Shown piece after piece: positions 28,729 through 38,812 of a stretch of DNA of 43,868 nucleotides. Both the position numbers and the translations under genes were made by a program. The notes under the pieces were generated by a model that saw only the letters and a program-made list of their open reading frames with translations, was not told the origin of the DNA and searched no databases. Numbering within the stretch: the stretch's first letter is position 1; each line of letters starts with the position of its first letter. Origin of the DNA: an uncultured Pseudomonadota bacterium. GTDB lineage: Bacteria > Pseudomonadota > Alphaproteobacteria > UBA3830. The stretch is from NCBI GenBank assembly GCA_902771535.1, contig CACXWU010000009.1, positions 1-43,868 on the forward strand, given 5' to 3'.

Positions 28729-29412
28729 GTGGAAAAGGTCATAGAGTATACAGTAGCTCAAGCGAAAGGGCGTCGATTGCGTATGGCACGAGCGCTTACG
28801 GGTATGTCTCGCCAGGATTTGCATGACAAGACGGGAATAGCTACTTCTACGATGGACACCTGGGAAAGCGGGCGAGTCGAGCTGAATGAAAAGAGTTCTC
28901 TCAGAATTTGCGAGTCTTTCCGCAAGTTGGGAATTTTTTGCTCCGCGGAATGGTTGCTCCGCGGGGAAGGAATGCCTCCCCATTTAATGTCCGACACCGA
29001 AAGATCTATGCTCTCCTACGATAAAAATGAAGAAAGTTCTCAAACAAATTCGCTGAGAAAAAAATCTTTCAATCTTCCTCCTTTTTGGGATTCGGACATA
29101 AAAAAAGAGTTGAGTTTTTTTTTAAATTTGCACGATAATCCTATTTTTCATATATTGACGGAAAAATTCGGAAACTCAATGTTCGACGCGGGAGATTGCG
29201 TGGCTGGAGTGGGAGAAAATCCGCAAAAACTTATCGGAAAAGTCGTAATCCTTCAAAAAACAAATGATGACACCTGCCTTTGCCGACTGAACAGTGTAAC
29301 TGACAGCATTGCGGAAATATCTTTTTGCAAAAAAACTCCCCCCACAAGGGTTGAATTCAAAAAACTCGGCCGTATCCTGTGGCACAGAAAATCTATATGC
29401 TCAAATTTCTGA
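28729..29412 (+). CDS. XRE/Cro-type helix-turn-helix transcriptional regulator
   Basis: 227 residues from a GTG at 28729; an ATG at codon 19 is an alternative, and the ribosome site is poor for both. Residues about 13-75 form the helix-turn-helix domain (GRRLRMARALTGMSRQDL and IATSTMDTWESGRVELNEKS), followed by LGIFCSAEWLLRGEGMPP, a segment common in repressor-like XRE proteins. The C-terminal half (VGENPQKLIGKVVILQKT) resembles the beta-rich part of LexA/CI-type S24 repressors, but no Ser-Lys pair is evident. It is transcribed divergently from the secretin locus. Confidence 0.85.
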   Translation: MEKVIEYTVAQAKGRRLRMARALTGMSRQDLHDKTGIATSTMDTWESGRVELNEKSSLRICESFRKLGIFCSAEWLLRGEGMPPHLMSDTERSMLSYDKNEESSQTNSLRKKSFNLPPFWDSDIKKELSFFLNLHDNPIFHILTEKFGNSMFDAGDCVAGVGENPQKLIGKVVILQKTNDDTCLCRLNSVTDSIAEISFCKKTPPTRVEFKKLGRILWHRKSICSNF

Positions 29413-29436
29413 TATAACAAAGTTCTCGGGAAAAAA

Positions 29437-30210
29437 TTAAAATCTTCTCTTCTTTTTTTTTAGCTCTATTACTTGTCGCTCGATCTCGTTCAAAAATTTT
29501 CGGACAGGTCCGCTGTGTTTGACGCCATAAACACCGACTTTCTGCAATTTTTCGTGGAATTTTATAACAAGATGTTTATTGTCGTACTCAATTTCTTTCA
29601 CGGTATTTATGTAAATATCAGGATCTACAACTTCGTTGAGGCGAGTCACGATGTTTGTAAGTTCATACTCCACCGCCTCATGAGAATCATAATCATCGTC
29701 GTAGGCTATCAAATTCATGATATTCAAAATATGTAAACGATTGTCATTGTACAAAACAGTTAACCAAGGAACGTCCGCAGTCCAGGAAGTTTTAATCGAG
29801 GCATTTCTGACCTTCCTTGTTGCCTCAAGAATTCTAGCCGACATACTCAAAATCAGAGCGTTCACATCCTCTCGTCTCTGATCTGCCATGGCTTTTTCTG
29901 CAATGGATATCAATTTGTTGCTAAACAAATGACAACGGCCCGCCACGTCATCCAGCCTATCCAAATTGGAAACATCTTCCTCTACAAATCTGAGACACGG
30001 CTCTAATTTTTCCCTTATTTCTGAAATTTCCGCATTTATAGGTAAATTCCAAATAGTTTGCATTTCTACAGATTGGTCTTTTGCATTATCCTTGTAAGCT
30101 AAATCACGCAGCAGCTGAGGTTGCTGCAACTGCGATGAACTGCTCATTTTGCAACCTCCCGGTAACATCAATAATCCAAAAATCACAGCGATATTTGCAA
30201 ATTTTATCAT
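29437..30210 (-). CDS. Putative lipoprotein, function unknown
   Basis: 257 residues. MIKFANIAVIFGLLMLPGGC has a lipobox (LPGGC) with Cys20 as the lipidated residue, so a membrane anchor is likely. The rest is mostly helical and charged, ending in KKKKRRF. No family is recognised. It lies downstream of secA on the same strand with 103 bases between, and converges with the XRE regulator gene. Confidence 0.75.
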   Translation of the reverse strand: MIKFANIAVIFGLLMLPGGCKMSSSSQLQQPQLLRDLAYKDNAKDQSVEMQTIWNLPINAEISEIREKLEPCLRFVEEDVSNLDRLDDVAGRCHLFSNKLISIAEKAMADQRREDVNALILSMSARILEATRKVRNASIKTSWTADVPWLTVLYNDNRLHILNIMNLIAYDDDYDSHEAVEYELTNIVTRLNEVVDPDIYINTVKEIEYDNKHLVIKFHEKLQKVGVYGVKHSGPVRKFLNEIERQVIELKKKKRRF

Positions 30211-30313
30211 TCCCCGCTATCTTTCCTTTCTGTTCGTACGCGACAAAAAACCCACGTCATAGAAATCGCTCGTCACCTCAACAATAAAAACCATACACCG
30301 ACGCAAAATGCGG

Positions 30314-33034
30314 CTATTTCTCAATTTTTCCGTGACAATACTTATATTTCTTACCGCTGCCGCACGGACAAAGAGCATTACGGGGAACCGCAAAAACTTC
30401 TCCGTTGAGTTGCTTATCTGAAGCTTTTGGATTAGCGTCGCCTTTTGCCTCGCCATCCGTGTCTTCATCTGTTTCATTGACAAGATTTGATTCTTCATCG
30501 GACATGTCTTCCAACCCATCCCTATCGTAGGTCTCGTACGAAACTTCGTCATCTTGTTGCGCCGCGCTTGCAAATTCAAACATCGCCAGGGCGTGAACAG
30601 TTTCTCTCCTAATTGTTTTCGACATACTCTCGAACAGAGCGAAAGCTTCCTGCTTATATTCATTCAGGGGATCTCTTTGTCCATATGCACGCAGATTTAT
30701 TCCCTGGCGCAAGCGATCGAGATTCAGCAAATGCTCCTTCCAATATTGATCGATCAAACGCAATAAAATCGTGCGCTCCATGTATCTCATGATCTCCGCG
30801 GTGTAGGTCTCCTCTTTCTTTTTGGCTTGATCCTTTACTTTTTCGAGCAAAAGGTCCACAACCTCATCGCGAGACAGATTTCCTTTTTTATCCAGCACGA
30901 TATCTAAACCGAAAATCGCCGACAATTGATCATTTATGAGCTGATAATCCCAAAATTCAGACGGAGTATTTTCGGCCACGTTGCTGTAAATCACGTCGGT
31001 GATGGCCTCCTCACGCATATCGTCGATATCCTCGTCGAAATCCTTGTCGTCCGCCATCAATTCGTGACGCTGGGCGTAAATAACTTTTCGTTGGTCGTTC
31101 ATGACGTCGTCAAACTTCAGCAAATGCTTACGAATATCGTAGTTTCGCGCTTCAACTCGCATTTGCGCTTTCTCCAAAGCCTTGTTAATCCACGGATGAA
31201 CGATCGCTTCACCTTCCTCAATTCCGAGCTTTTGCAGAGTCGCGTCCAACTTTTCCGCTCCGAAAATTCTCATCAGGTCATCTTCAAGAGACAGGAAAAA
31301 TTTTGACGCTCCCGGATCTCCCTGACGCCCTGAACGTCCACGCAGCTGATTGTCGATACGACGGCTTTCGTGTCTCTCCGTTCCGACGACGTAAAGACCT
31401 CCCGCTTGCTTGACGATCTCCTCGTCTTCCTTGACCTCTCTTTCTATTCTCTCTTTGATATGCTCGATTTCCGCCGGATCTTCGACTCCTGCGAGTTCTT
31501 TCTCCAAGCGCGCCTCGAGATTTCCTCCAAGTTTGATGTCGGTTCCTCGTCCCGCCATGTTTGTTGCGATGGTTACTGCGCCGGACCGTCCTGCCTCCGC
31601 AATAATTTGAGCCTCCAACTCGTGATATCTTGCGTTCAACACATTGTGCTCGATGCCGGCTTTCGTCAGCAACTTCGAGAGCAACTCGGACTTTTCGATG
31701 CTGACCGTTCCGACCAAAACAGGTTGCTTGCGTGCGTGGCACTCCTTTATTAATTTTATGATTGCGTCGTATTTCTCGCGGGCTGTTCTGTAGACTTCAT
31801 CGTTGTAATCTTTTCTCGCGACCGGAACATTCGTCGGAATCACGAGGGTCTCGACCTTGTAAATCTCCGAAAGCTCCTGCGCCTCAGTCGCTGCCGTGCC
31901 TGTCATACCCGACAGTTTCTTGTACATTCTGAAGAAATTTTGGAAAGTAATCGACGCCAAAGTTTGGTTTTCCATCTCAACCTTGACATGTTCCTTGGCT
32001 TCGATCGCCTGATGCAGACCGTCCGAGTAGCGACGCCCCTCCATCATACGCCCAGTGAATTCGTCGATGATAATAACCTTGTTGTTTTTTACGATGTAGT
32101 CGACGTCACGCTTGAACAGGAAATGAGCCTTGATTGCGTTGTTTACGTGGTGCACAATCGCGATATTTTGGACGTCGTACAGATTTTCGTTGACTATTAG
32201 CCCCGCATCGATTAGCAGCTTCTCGACATGCTCGTTCCCAGCCTCTGTCAGAGTGACATTGCGCTGTTTTTCATCGACTTCGTAATCTTCCTTGACCAAT
32301 TGAGGCATAATCGCGTCGACTCTGACATACAAATCCGCTGAATCTTCAGCTGCTCCAGAAATAATCAACGGAGTTCGCGCCTCATCGATCAAAATGCTGT
32401 CGACCTCGTCAACGATCGCGTAATTGAACGGGCGCATCACCAACTCGGAAGCGTAAAATTTCATATTGTCGCGCAGATAGTCGAATCCCAACTCGTTGTT
32501 TGTCGCGTAGGTGATATCGCAGGCGTATTGCTCGCGCCTCTGTTCATCAGTCAATCCGTGAACAATCGTTCCGACCGTAAGTCCCAAAAATTTGTAGATT
32601 TTTCCCATCCATTCGGCGTCTCTTCTGGCAAGATAGTCGTTGACGGTAACAACGTGTACCCCCTTCCCCTCAAGAGCGTTCAAATAGGCGGCGATAGCTG
32701 CAACGAGAGTCTTTCCTTCACCTGTTTTCATTTCAGCGATCATTCCGTTGTGCAAAGCCTGAGCTCCCACCAGCTGAACATCGAACGGACGTAGTCCCAA
32801 AGTACGCTTCGCTCCCTCTCGAACGACAGCAAAAGCCTCGGGCAAAATGTCATCTAAAGTTTCATCTTCTTTGAGGCGCCGCTTGAACTCCTCAGTTTTC
32901 GCTCTCAACTCATCATCAGAGAGATTTATGACAGAGTCCTCCAGCTCGGTGACTTGCTCCGCAACCCTGAAGTATTTCTTTACTATTCTGTCGTTGTGCG
33001 ACCCAAAAACCGCTTTTAAAAACTGAGATAACAT
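30314..33034 (-). CDS. secA: Protein translocase motor SecA
   Basis: 906 residues, full length. Walker A GEGKT is at about 105-109 in [12 protein letters not shown], Walker B is [18 protein letters not shown], and the helicase-like [14 protein letters not shown] and [10 protein letters not shown] motifs follow. The C-terminus has the zinc-binding [14 protein letters not shown]. It drives unfolded preproteins through SecYEG with ATP, which the many signal-peptide proteins of this window would need. A promoter with TATAAT lies just upstream. Confidence 0.99.
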   Translation of the reverse strand: MLSQFLKAVFGSHNDRIVKKYFRVAEQVTELEDSVINLSDDELRAKTEEFKRRLKEDETLDDILPEAFAVVREGAKRTLGLRPFDVQLVGAQALHNGMIAEMKTGEGKTLVAAIAAYLNALEGKGVHVVTVNDYLARRDAEWMGKIYKFLGLTVGTIVHGLTDEQRREQYACDITYATNNELGFDYLRDNMKFYASELVMRPFNYAIVDEVDSILIDEARTPLIISGAAEDSADLYVRVDAIMPQLVKEDYEVDEKQRNVTLTEAGNEHVEKLLIDAGLIVNENLYDVQNIAIVHHVNNAIKAHFLFKRDVDYIVKNNKVIIIDEFTGRMMEGRRYSDGLHQAIEAKEHVKVEMENQTLASITFQNFFRMYKKLSGMTGTAATEAQELSEIYKVETLVIPTNVPVARKDYNDEVYRTAREKYDAIIKLIKECHARKQPVLVGTVSIEKSELLSKLLTKAGIEHNVLNARYHELEAQIIAEAGRSGAVTIATNMAGRGTDIKLGGNLEARLEKELAGVEDPAEIEHIKERIEREVKEDEEIVKQAGGLYVVGTERHESRRIDNQLRGRSGRQGDPGASKFFLSLEDDLMRIFGAEKLDATLQKLGIEEGEAIVHPWINKALEKAQMRVEARNYDIRKHLLKFDDVMNDQRKVIYAQRHELMADDKDFDEDIDDMREEAITDVIYSNVAENTPSEFWDYQLINDQLSAIFGLDIVLDKKGNLSRDEVVDLLLEKVKDQAKKKEETYTAEIMRYMERTILLRLIDQYWKEHLLNLDRLRQGINLRAYGQRDPLNEYKQEAFALFESMSKTIRRETVHALAMFEFASAAQQDDEVSYETYDRDGLEDMSDEESNLVNETDEDTDGEAKGDANPKASDKQLNGEVFAVPRNALCPCGSGKKYKYCHGKIEK

Positions 33035-33071
33035 ACAGCCTCACATATATTTTGAAACAATTTAGCTCTTA

Positions 33072-33100
33072 ATTATAAAGAAAAGGTTAACATTTTTCCA
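33072..33100 (-). promoter_or_regulatory. Candidate secA promoter
   Basis: On the minus strand TGGAAA (33095-33100), 17 bases, then a perfect TATAAT (33072-33077), about 38 bases upstream of the secA start. The -35 box matches the consensus only in part. Confidence 0.5.
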
Positions 33101-33271
33101 TTAAAAAATGACTCGATGGGAGGGAAACGAGCGCCTCCGAAGCCGGGAACATATGGAACGCTGATCAGAAGGGAACACCTACAGATACTGCCAGCACGGG
33201 CAACGAGGCAGACATCTTTAAAAGCCAACAAATTCTTATGGAGAATGTTTGTAATTTCACGGACGAACAAG
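33101..33271. other. Unassigned stretch upstream of secA
   Basis: Less AT-rich than neighbouring gaps. Short frames run through it on both strands, but none has a start with a ribosome site or a motif I recognise. It could be a gene remnant. I see no tRNA or small-RNA hallmark in it. Confidence 0.35.
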
Positions 33272-34339
33272 TCATCCAATCTCACGTACTCTCATCCAAC
33301 GTTTTCGTCGCGCTTTTTCCTCAATAATGATTGCTTTTTGTACGAATTCTTCTACGGCTTCTTTGTAGTAAGCACTATACACAAAGGCTCCGTGAGAGCT
33401 TGAGCGGTAACCGGCAGCACAACCTGAAAGGCCATCAATATTGTGTGGGTACGGAATATTTTTAAATTTTCGAAAAATTGCATCGGTATACGTAAGCGGA
33501 GCTTCTTCACAAGATTTTTCAATAAAATTATCAGCAGTTATAGGGGTATTACCCACGGCCATGTTTCCGGTTGACGCCGATATTTTCACTATATATGAGG
33601 GATTTTTAAATTCCAGCCTGCCTTTTTTCTCGTACCTTGTGATTATGTCCTGTATGGAATTATTTTCTTCAGTAACTATATACAAACCGGTGATGTCTAC
33701 ATAGATCCGACGAGAAATGTCATCTAAAAAACTATCCAAGGATTCCAAAACTTCATAGGTCGCAAAAGAATTATTTTGGATTACAATATGCCGTTCATTT
33801 GTACCGCGAATAACATTTACACTGTTCAAAAGTATATTACACGTGTTATTTCTGTTTCTGAAGAAAGAGACTTTGGGGTTGACCAGATGTTGATATGATA
33901 CATCATGAGAGTAATGTATTTCTCGTATATCGCTCCAAATTCTCGGATTTCCTTTCGGATATACCAACACAGTCGTGGGCGTCGAAAATCCTATCATATG
34001 ATCTTTTACCAATTCGTAATGATACTGAGAATATATTTCGTATCTATCTTTCGGTTCAATGGGCTGATTTTCTCCGATATATGTAAAGAAGTCTCTGCTT
34101 GCGCATGTTTTTTCTTCGTCATCATCGATTTCTATAACTTCGACAGCTTTTCTTTTGCGAGAATTGACATTTGGTTTCGAATTGGATGAACTTGGAATGG
34201 GATCACCAGATTTTTCAACCATAAGCGCTGAACTTTTCACCTGGGGTCTATGATACGATTTCTCAGATGGTTCGTTCGACATTCCAAAGATATTCGCTGA
34301 TGAATACATTAAAATTGTGAAAAATACTTCTCGTCTCAT
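33272..34339 (-). CDS. Exported protein with nuclear-localisation and SUMO-interaction-like motifs
   Basis: 355 residues from the ATG at 34339, with AAAGGAG upstream. The leader MRREVFFTILMYSSANIFGM has the shared F-G-M ending. Residues 61-77 read RKRKAVEVIEIDDDEEK: a basic cluster like a monopartite nuclear localisation signal, then V-x-V-I-x-I followed by five acidic residues, the form of a SUMO-interacting motif of eukaryotes. The remaining 270 residues match no family I know; GLSGCAAGYRSSSHG and a basic helical end (EEKARRKRWMRVREIG) stand out. An effector that acts in the host nucleus is a reasonable but untested inference. Confidence 0.75.
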   Translation of the reverse strand: MRREVFFTILMYSSANIFGMSNEPSEKSYHRPQVKSSALMVEKSGDPIPSSSNSKPNVNSRKRKAVEVIEIDDDEEKTCASRDFFTYIGENQPIEPKDRYEIYSQYHYELVKDHMIGFSTPTTVLVYPKGNPRIWSDIREIHYSHDVSYQHLVNPKVSFFRNRNNTCNILLNSVNVIRGTNERHIVIQNNSFATYEVLESLDSFLDDISRRIYVDITGLYIVTEENNSIQDIITRYEKKGRLEFKNPSYIVKISASTGNMAVGNTPITADNFIEKSCEEAPLTYTDAIFRKFKNIPYPHNIDGLSGCAAGYRSSSHGAFVYSAYYKEAVEEFVQKAIIIEEKARRKRWMRVREIG

Positions 34340-34531
34340 TTTTTCTCCTTTCCTTGAGCACACCTACACACGCCTGCACCACGCAAACACGTCTATCTAT
34401 CCGAAAGATATCTAATCATAAATCTGTTTTTTCTGTCAATAACAAGTTGATTTTTAACAAAAATTCCGAATCAAAATCGCGAGTGGCGGAAGTTATGTAC
34501 TGTAACATATTATTTGAATATCTCGGAATTT

Positions 34532-35827
34532 TTATAAATCTGGACAGGAATCAATATTCAACCGTATTTGCAAAAAGCTGGAGTTTACGGAGTTTGACGA
34601 ATTTTTTCTAAGCTCTAAGCCATTGTCGCTTCGGCTGCTACGATACGGAAATCCTGAAATCATTATAGTGTTGAATTTTCCCTCTTGCTGTGAAGTAATT
34701 TCTGCAAATTTTTCTTCACAATTTGGACACGCATCGAAAAAAGAAATCATGTAGAGGGGAATTTTCATAGTATTATTCTGTTCCTGAAAATATCGGACCA
34801 TGTATTCAGTGTGAGTATATCGATTAAACTGAGATTCCAAACATAGAATTTCTGCGCATTCTAAATATTTGGAAATCGTCATATTTAATCCCTTTAATTT
34901 TCTGACTTGATTCAAAAATAATTCGCCATCTTCATTATTAAATAATTTTATATACTTACCAAATTTCTCCAAGAATTCGTTTATTTTGGTTCTTATTATA
35001 TCTTTTGATATCTCGAATGATTCCCGAATTTCTCCCTCCAAAGAATTGCAAACCGGAGTATCTATTCCTAAAATACGTATTGATTTTACATACCTGGATT
35101 CTAATTCTATCAACTCGAATTTACGTTTGTTTTTGGCGTACTTTTTTTTATATTCCTGTAATATTTTTGATATTTCCTGATCGTTTTTCGCTCCTTTAGT
35201 TTTGTTAAAAAATGATCCGATAGATAGCCTTATCTCATCATCAAGGTCAGGTTGAATAGTGGTTAATATTTTCCATAATTTCGGAAAAATATTAACGATA
35301 TTTTGTATGGCTTCCATCTCTATAACTTTGAAATCTATGAGATCACATAACTGTATTGTAGGATACGCATGTATGCAACGATCACTCGTAGAATATGAAA
35401 AATCATCAAAACAATGAGAAATATTCATAGCTCCGTTTAAAAACAATTTTCCATCCCAAAGAAGAATGTTAGTGCTGCGGTATTTTCCCTCGATATTCTT
35501 AACTTCATTTCTTCTTTTTTTAAAAACGCAAAATATATTTGTTAATAAAGACTTAGCTTCCTCTTCTGAAGAGATATCGATTTTTAATATATCACCAACT
35601 ACCTTTGTGAAATTTGGACAATCATGTATAGAATTCGTCACTATCCCATATTTTTTTGCGGTTTGAGGTTTGTTGCCCGGTTCCATTTTTCTTTTTTTTG
35701 CAAGATGATTTTGCGCCGGCTCAATGTAAGATTCCGGTGAATTCTGTTCCATTCCATCAGAATCTATCCAGCAAACGCAATCTTCCAATAGAAACATTGA
35801 AAAGCATATCAGCAAAAATTTACGCAT
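34532..35827 (-). CDS. Exported protein with a possible deaminase-like C-terminal domain
   Basis: 431 residues. A hydrophobic leader (MRKFLLICFSMFLLEDCVC) is followed by a basic cluster AKKRKMEPG (43-51), which resembles a nuclear localisation signal. Near the C-terminus THTEYMVRYFQEQ (His339, Glu341) is followed by ISFFDACPNCEEKF (Cys367, Cys370). H-x-E and C-x-x-C at this spacing are the zinc-binding and catalytic pattern of the cytidine-deaminase fold, including toxin deaminases described from Orientia and Wolbachia. The match is by motif only, and the Pro usually before the first Cys is absent. The middle is helical with no recognised domain. It is a minus-strand neighbour of the SUMO-motif gene. 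Confidence 0.7.
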   Translation of the reverse strand: MRKFLLICFSMFLLEDCVCWIDSDGMEQNSPESYIEPAQNHLAKKRKMEPGNKPQTAKKYGIVTNSIHDCPNFTKVVGDILKIDISSEEEAKSLLTNIFCVFKKRRNEVKNIEGKYRSTNILLWDGKLFLNGAMNISHCFDDFSYSTSDRCIHAYPTIQLCDLIDFKVIEMEAIQNIVNIFPKLWKILTTIQPDLDDEIRLSIGSFFNKTKGAKNDQEISKILQEYKKKYAKNKRKFELIELESRYVKSIRILGIDTPVCNSLEGEIRESFEISKDIIRTKINEFLEKFGKYIKLFNNEDGELFLNQVRKLKGLNMTISKYLECAEILCLESQFNRYTHTEYMVRYFQEQNNTMKIPLYMISFFDACPNCEEKFAEITSQQEGKFNTIMISGFPYRSSRSDNGLELRKNSSNSVNSSFLQIRLNIDSCPDL

Positions 35828-36036
35828 ATTCCGCTTCTTCTAATAAAAATCTTTTACAAATAACACGAAACTACGAAATCAACCGATCACTTCATCTATA
35901 TTCGATCTTATTCAAAATTAATTAATTTATCGTTAATTTTTCGAAAAAGCTGGATTGCGGAAAAACGCCTATCGGCAGAGCAAGTGAAATAGATTGCTGT
36001 TTAGTTTTTACAGAATTTGAATGAAAGGAGGCTGTC

Positions 36037-36864
36037 CTACTCAGATATTACGGAATTGCGCCTGTAATCAGTAATGTCGCTGTTTAAACGTCGATACAGA
36101 TCAGTAACAGTTATTTTTTTACTTTTCAAAGCATTCAATTCACTTGTAGTTACTCCTACCAACTCAATGAACTTAACATTTCCATGAGGCGTTGAAATCT
36201 CATTTATTAAGCGTTCAGGAACACAGATTAACCCTGTAATACCGGATTTTCCCTTACAATCGATACCTCTATTTTGTTTCGGAAATATATAATGAAATGC
36301 ACTAACGGGTTCCATGTATCCTTCAAAAATCCATTTGGCAACAGTTTGTAGCGTTTGGCATACATTCATTAATTCTTTGCATTCTTTACAGTGTTCACTA
36401 TGTTCTTCAAAGAATTTTTTGTATTTTTCACTTTGTTCACTATACTCATCGTATTTTTCGAAGAATTCCTTGAATTTTTCGTATTCCTCATCCTGTTTAA
36501 TGTGAGTTTTTTTGAGTTTAAATGTTAATTCAAACCCGTATCCACTGATTTCAGGGTATTTGCTTTCTTTTGTATATAATTCAGAGAAACCATAAGTAAC
36601 AAAATGCCAAAACTCTCCACCGTCATAGATACTGATACCGTCTAACGGATCAGGACCACCTAAAATACTCGGCATTACGGTAGCAATATGCAAAGGGTTC
36701 TTTTGTTGAGGATATATTTTTGCAAAGGCTTCATCTATGGCATCCCATCCGGGAGCGGTATCTTCGTCTGGATCGACGTTAGTATTGGATTTAAAGAAAG
36801 AACTGCCTGTCAATAATTTGAATAAAATCAACAAACATCCAACGACTAATGCTAATTTTCCCAT
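36037..36864 (-). CDS. SUFU-domain protein with N-terminal membrane segment
   Basis: 275 residues. A hydrophobic N-terminus (GKLALVVGCLLILFKLL) is probably a membrane anchor or uncleaved leader. Residues about 38-120 fit the suppressor-of-fused domain: APGWDAIDEAFAKIYP, GGPDPLDGISIYD, FWHFVTYGFSELY and GYGFELTFKL. A charged insert (about 122-165), in which EKFKEFFEKYDEY-like segments recur, interrupts the domain before the C-terminal part. In bacteria SUFU proteins are known mainly as immunity proteins near polymorphic toxins; here the possible deaminase-like protein lies just downstream. An AAGAGGAAAA ribosome site precedes the ATG. Confidence 0.85.
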   Translation of the reverse strand: MGKLALVVGCLLILFKLLTGSSFFKSNTNVDPDEDTAPGWDAIDEAFAKIYPQQKNPLHIATVMPSILGGPDPLDGISIYDGGEFWHFVTYGFSELYTKESKYPEISGYGFELTFKLKKTHIKQDEEYEKFKEFFEKYDEYSEQSEKYKKFFEEHSEHCKECKELMNVCQTLQTVAKWIFEGYMEPVSAFHYIFPKQNRGIDCKGKSGITGLICVPERLINEISTPHGNVKFIELVGVTTSELNALKSKKITVTDLYRRLNSDITDYRRNSVISE

Positions 36865-36891
36865 TTTTCCTCTTTTATCTGTTCCTAATTA

Positions 36892-36921
36892 TCTATATAG
36901 TGTCTTTTTTTGATTTTTCAA
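36892..36921 (-). promoter_or_regulatory. Candidate promoter of the SUFU gene
   Basis: On the minus strand TTGAAA (36916-36921), 18 bases, TATAGA (36892-36897), about 28 bases before the start. The -10 hexamer equals that of the dnaK and large-ankyrin promoters. Confidence 0.45.
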
Positions 36922-37075
36922 TGAAAATGTAAAATATTTTGTTATATTGTAAATTTTAATAGGAAAAACTTTATGTGTGACTGTCTATCGATGCCGGCGG
37001 AGATTGCTTGGGTGAATGGAACTGGCATAAAGCAGATAATCATTATATAATTCATTGTCGAATAGCGTAGAGATA

Positions 37076-37825
37076 ATGAATATTAAGGACAAAATTTTCG
37101 ATCTTATAAAGGATTTTTCGGTCAGTTTTTATCTTGCGGAATTCGAAAGGGTTCGGAAAAGTAAATTTTCTTGGAATTGGAGCGCATTTTTGTTCGGACC
37201 CGTCTGGTTGGCCTACCGAAAAATGCCGGGGTACTGCGTTGTTTCCGTCATACTTCTGTGTCTCGTCGTTTTTGGAATTTATGATCCGTTCATTTTGAAA
37301 ATTCAGTGCAAAAATTTCCTTGCTTCCCCGATGCTCTATGTGTTTTTCGCTGTCATACTGATTTATATGACAATGCATGGAATATTCGGAAATAGTTTAT
37401 ATTTCAGGTGGTTAAGAAAGAAACGGCATATTCGCGGAAGTCAGCCCATCGCGCCGATTTTTGCTTCAATATGTTTGTTATTTTACGTTGATGCTTTTGG
37501 AGGAGCGCTGTGGCTCAGGCATTATCGCATGACTCACAATCATTGCTCGGGAATTTTGACGGAAATAAATGCGTTGCTTGGTGGATTTGCAAGCTGGATA
37601 TTTGTGATAACTGTTTTTTCAGTCCTGCGCAAAATATACGAAGCTATAACGAGTCGCAAAGGAAAGTTTGTAACTTTTAGTCGAGAAAATGCAGCGGAAA
37701 TTATCGCGATAAAGCCCTCGATTGTTCGGTGGTTCGCTCCGGCAATTTTTTTTGCTTTTTCCGCTTATCACATATGCTGTAACTACATCGGGTATTTTCA
37801 AATTTTTCTGGAAAAAATTTCGTAA
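37076..37825 (+). CDS. DUF2628 integral membrane protein
   Basis: 249 residues from the ATG at 37076; a TTG at 37055 is in frame but lacks support. FSWNWSAFLFGPVWLAYRKM is the DUF2628 signature, a small inner-membrane family of unknown function. Here the protein is longer than usual, with about five to six membrane segments (VVSVILLCLVVFGIY, LYVFFAVILIYM, ASICLLFYVDAF, ASWIFVITVFSVL and a final one). It stands alone, divergent from the SUFU gene and convergent with the next one. Confidence 0.8.
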   Translation: MNIKDKIFDLIKDFSVSFYLAEFERVRKSKFSWNWSAFLFGPVWLAYRKMPGYCVVSVILLCLVVFGIYDPFILKIQCKNFLASPMLYVFFAVILIYMTMHGIFGNSLYFRWLRKKRHIRGSQPIAPIFASICLLFYVDAFGGALWLRHYRMTHNHCSGILTEINALLGGFASWIFVITVFSVLRKIYEAITSRKGKFVTFSRENAAEIIAIKPSIVRWFAPAIFFAFSAYHICCNYIGYFQIFLEKIS

Positions 37826-37874
37826 TCAAATATTCATAAACAAATTTAGGAGATTCACCCGTTCACCGTGAAAA

Positions 37875-38693
37875 TTACGACCGAAAACCGTGAGAATTTA
37901 TGATTTTATCCAATTCCCTTTCCAGATACTGAGATTCTGCTTTATTTTTGTTGAAAAGTTTGGCTTTTTTGTACTGCACGCATTTTCCCGAAATATTGTT
38001 CGTTTCGCAAAATTTCCCGATCGAGCGGACGTTCTTCATCTTATCGTCCACAAAAATTATCTTGCTGAATTTTTGCGGAATGCGCTCCAAAAATTTTTGC
38101 AGCACAGTTCCTTTATCCAGATTGCAAGCGAAAATTATTCCGTTTTCGAAGATGGGATACCTTATCATATTGTATTTCGGCAGATTCGCGGGAAGTTCGT
38201 AAAAAGTCATTTTTTCGATTCCGTTCCACGATTTTTTGAAATCAAAACCGAACGGCGCCAGCTCGTTTTTTCTCAGATTTTCGACGTGTTTTATATCGTG
38301 AAATTCGCCGGTCCAGTGCGATGTCAACACCAAAACGGAGACTCCTTGCGCCTGCATATTTTTTATGTTGTTCGGCAACTCATCGTTCACCAGCCTGAAT
38401 TTATACCGCCTTCTGAGATCGAGGAGAATGTCGTCCGCCTTGGAAAATCCCACCCTTTTGTCTAGATATTGTATCGCTTTTTTGTAATTGGATTTATTCG
38501 CCGGAGAAAACAGAGTGTCCGTTGGAGTTATCAAAACCTCGTCGCAATCAAATATTACCAAGGTGTTCTTATCGGCCTTCTCCAAGATTTGCTGCAGAAC
38601 CTCGTCGTTATCGGTAACAAAAGTCTCTACCAGCCTGTTGTTAGAGCATCCGACGATCAACAGCAACGCTACCAGACACAAAAATTTACGCAT
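37875..38693 (-). CDS. DUF2608 HAD-like lipoprotein
   Basis: 272 residues. MRKFLCLVALLLIVGC has a lipobox with Cys16. LVIFDCDEVLI (Asp49 and Asp51) is the first HAD motif with both catalytic aspartates, VLVLTSHW corresponds to motif II, and KIIFVDDKMKNVRS to motif IV. This fits DUF2608, a HAD-superfamily family seen in Legionella, Coxiella and other intracellular bacteria. It is probably a phosphatase at the cell envelope; the substrate is unknown. Confidence 0.87.
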   Translation of the reverse strand: MRKFLCLVALLLIVGCSNNRLVETFVTDNDEVLQQILEKADKNTLVIFDCDEVLITPTDTLFSPANKSNYKKAIQYLDKRVGFSKADDILLDLRRRYKFRLVNDELPNNIKNMQAQGVSVLVLTSHWTGEFHDIKHVENLRKNELAPFGFDFKKSWNGIEKMTFYELPANLPKYNMIRYPIFENGIIFACNLDKGTVLQKFLERIPQKFSKIIFVDDKMKNVRSIGKFCETNNISGKCVQYKKAKLFNKNKAESQYLERELDKIINSHGFRS

Positions 38694-38812
38694 ATTTTCC
38701 TCCTTGCACGCAGTATCTTAAGTCGATGAAACGAATCAATCAATGGCAAGGAAAGGAGTTGTTTTCTGCTGCGCGAAAAATGTTACAATGGTCTGCGTTT
38801 TACAGGGAAATT

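Noticed and set aside
33073-33285. A 70-residue minus-strand and a 95-residue plus-strand frame upstream of secA.
   Set aside because: Neither has a credible start or motif; they overlap each other and the secA promoter.
36961-37075. A possible further displaced gene end before the DUF2628 gene.
   Set aside because: No frame on either strand could be matched to a known protein C-terminus.
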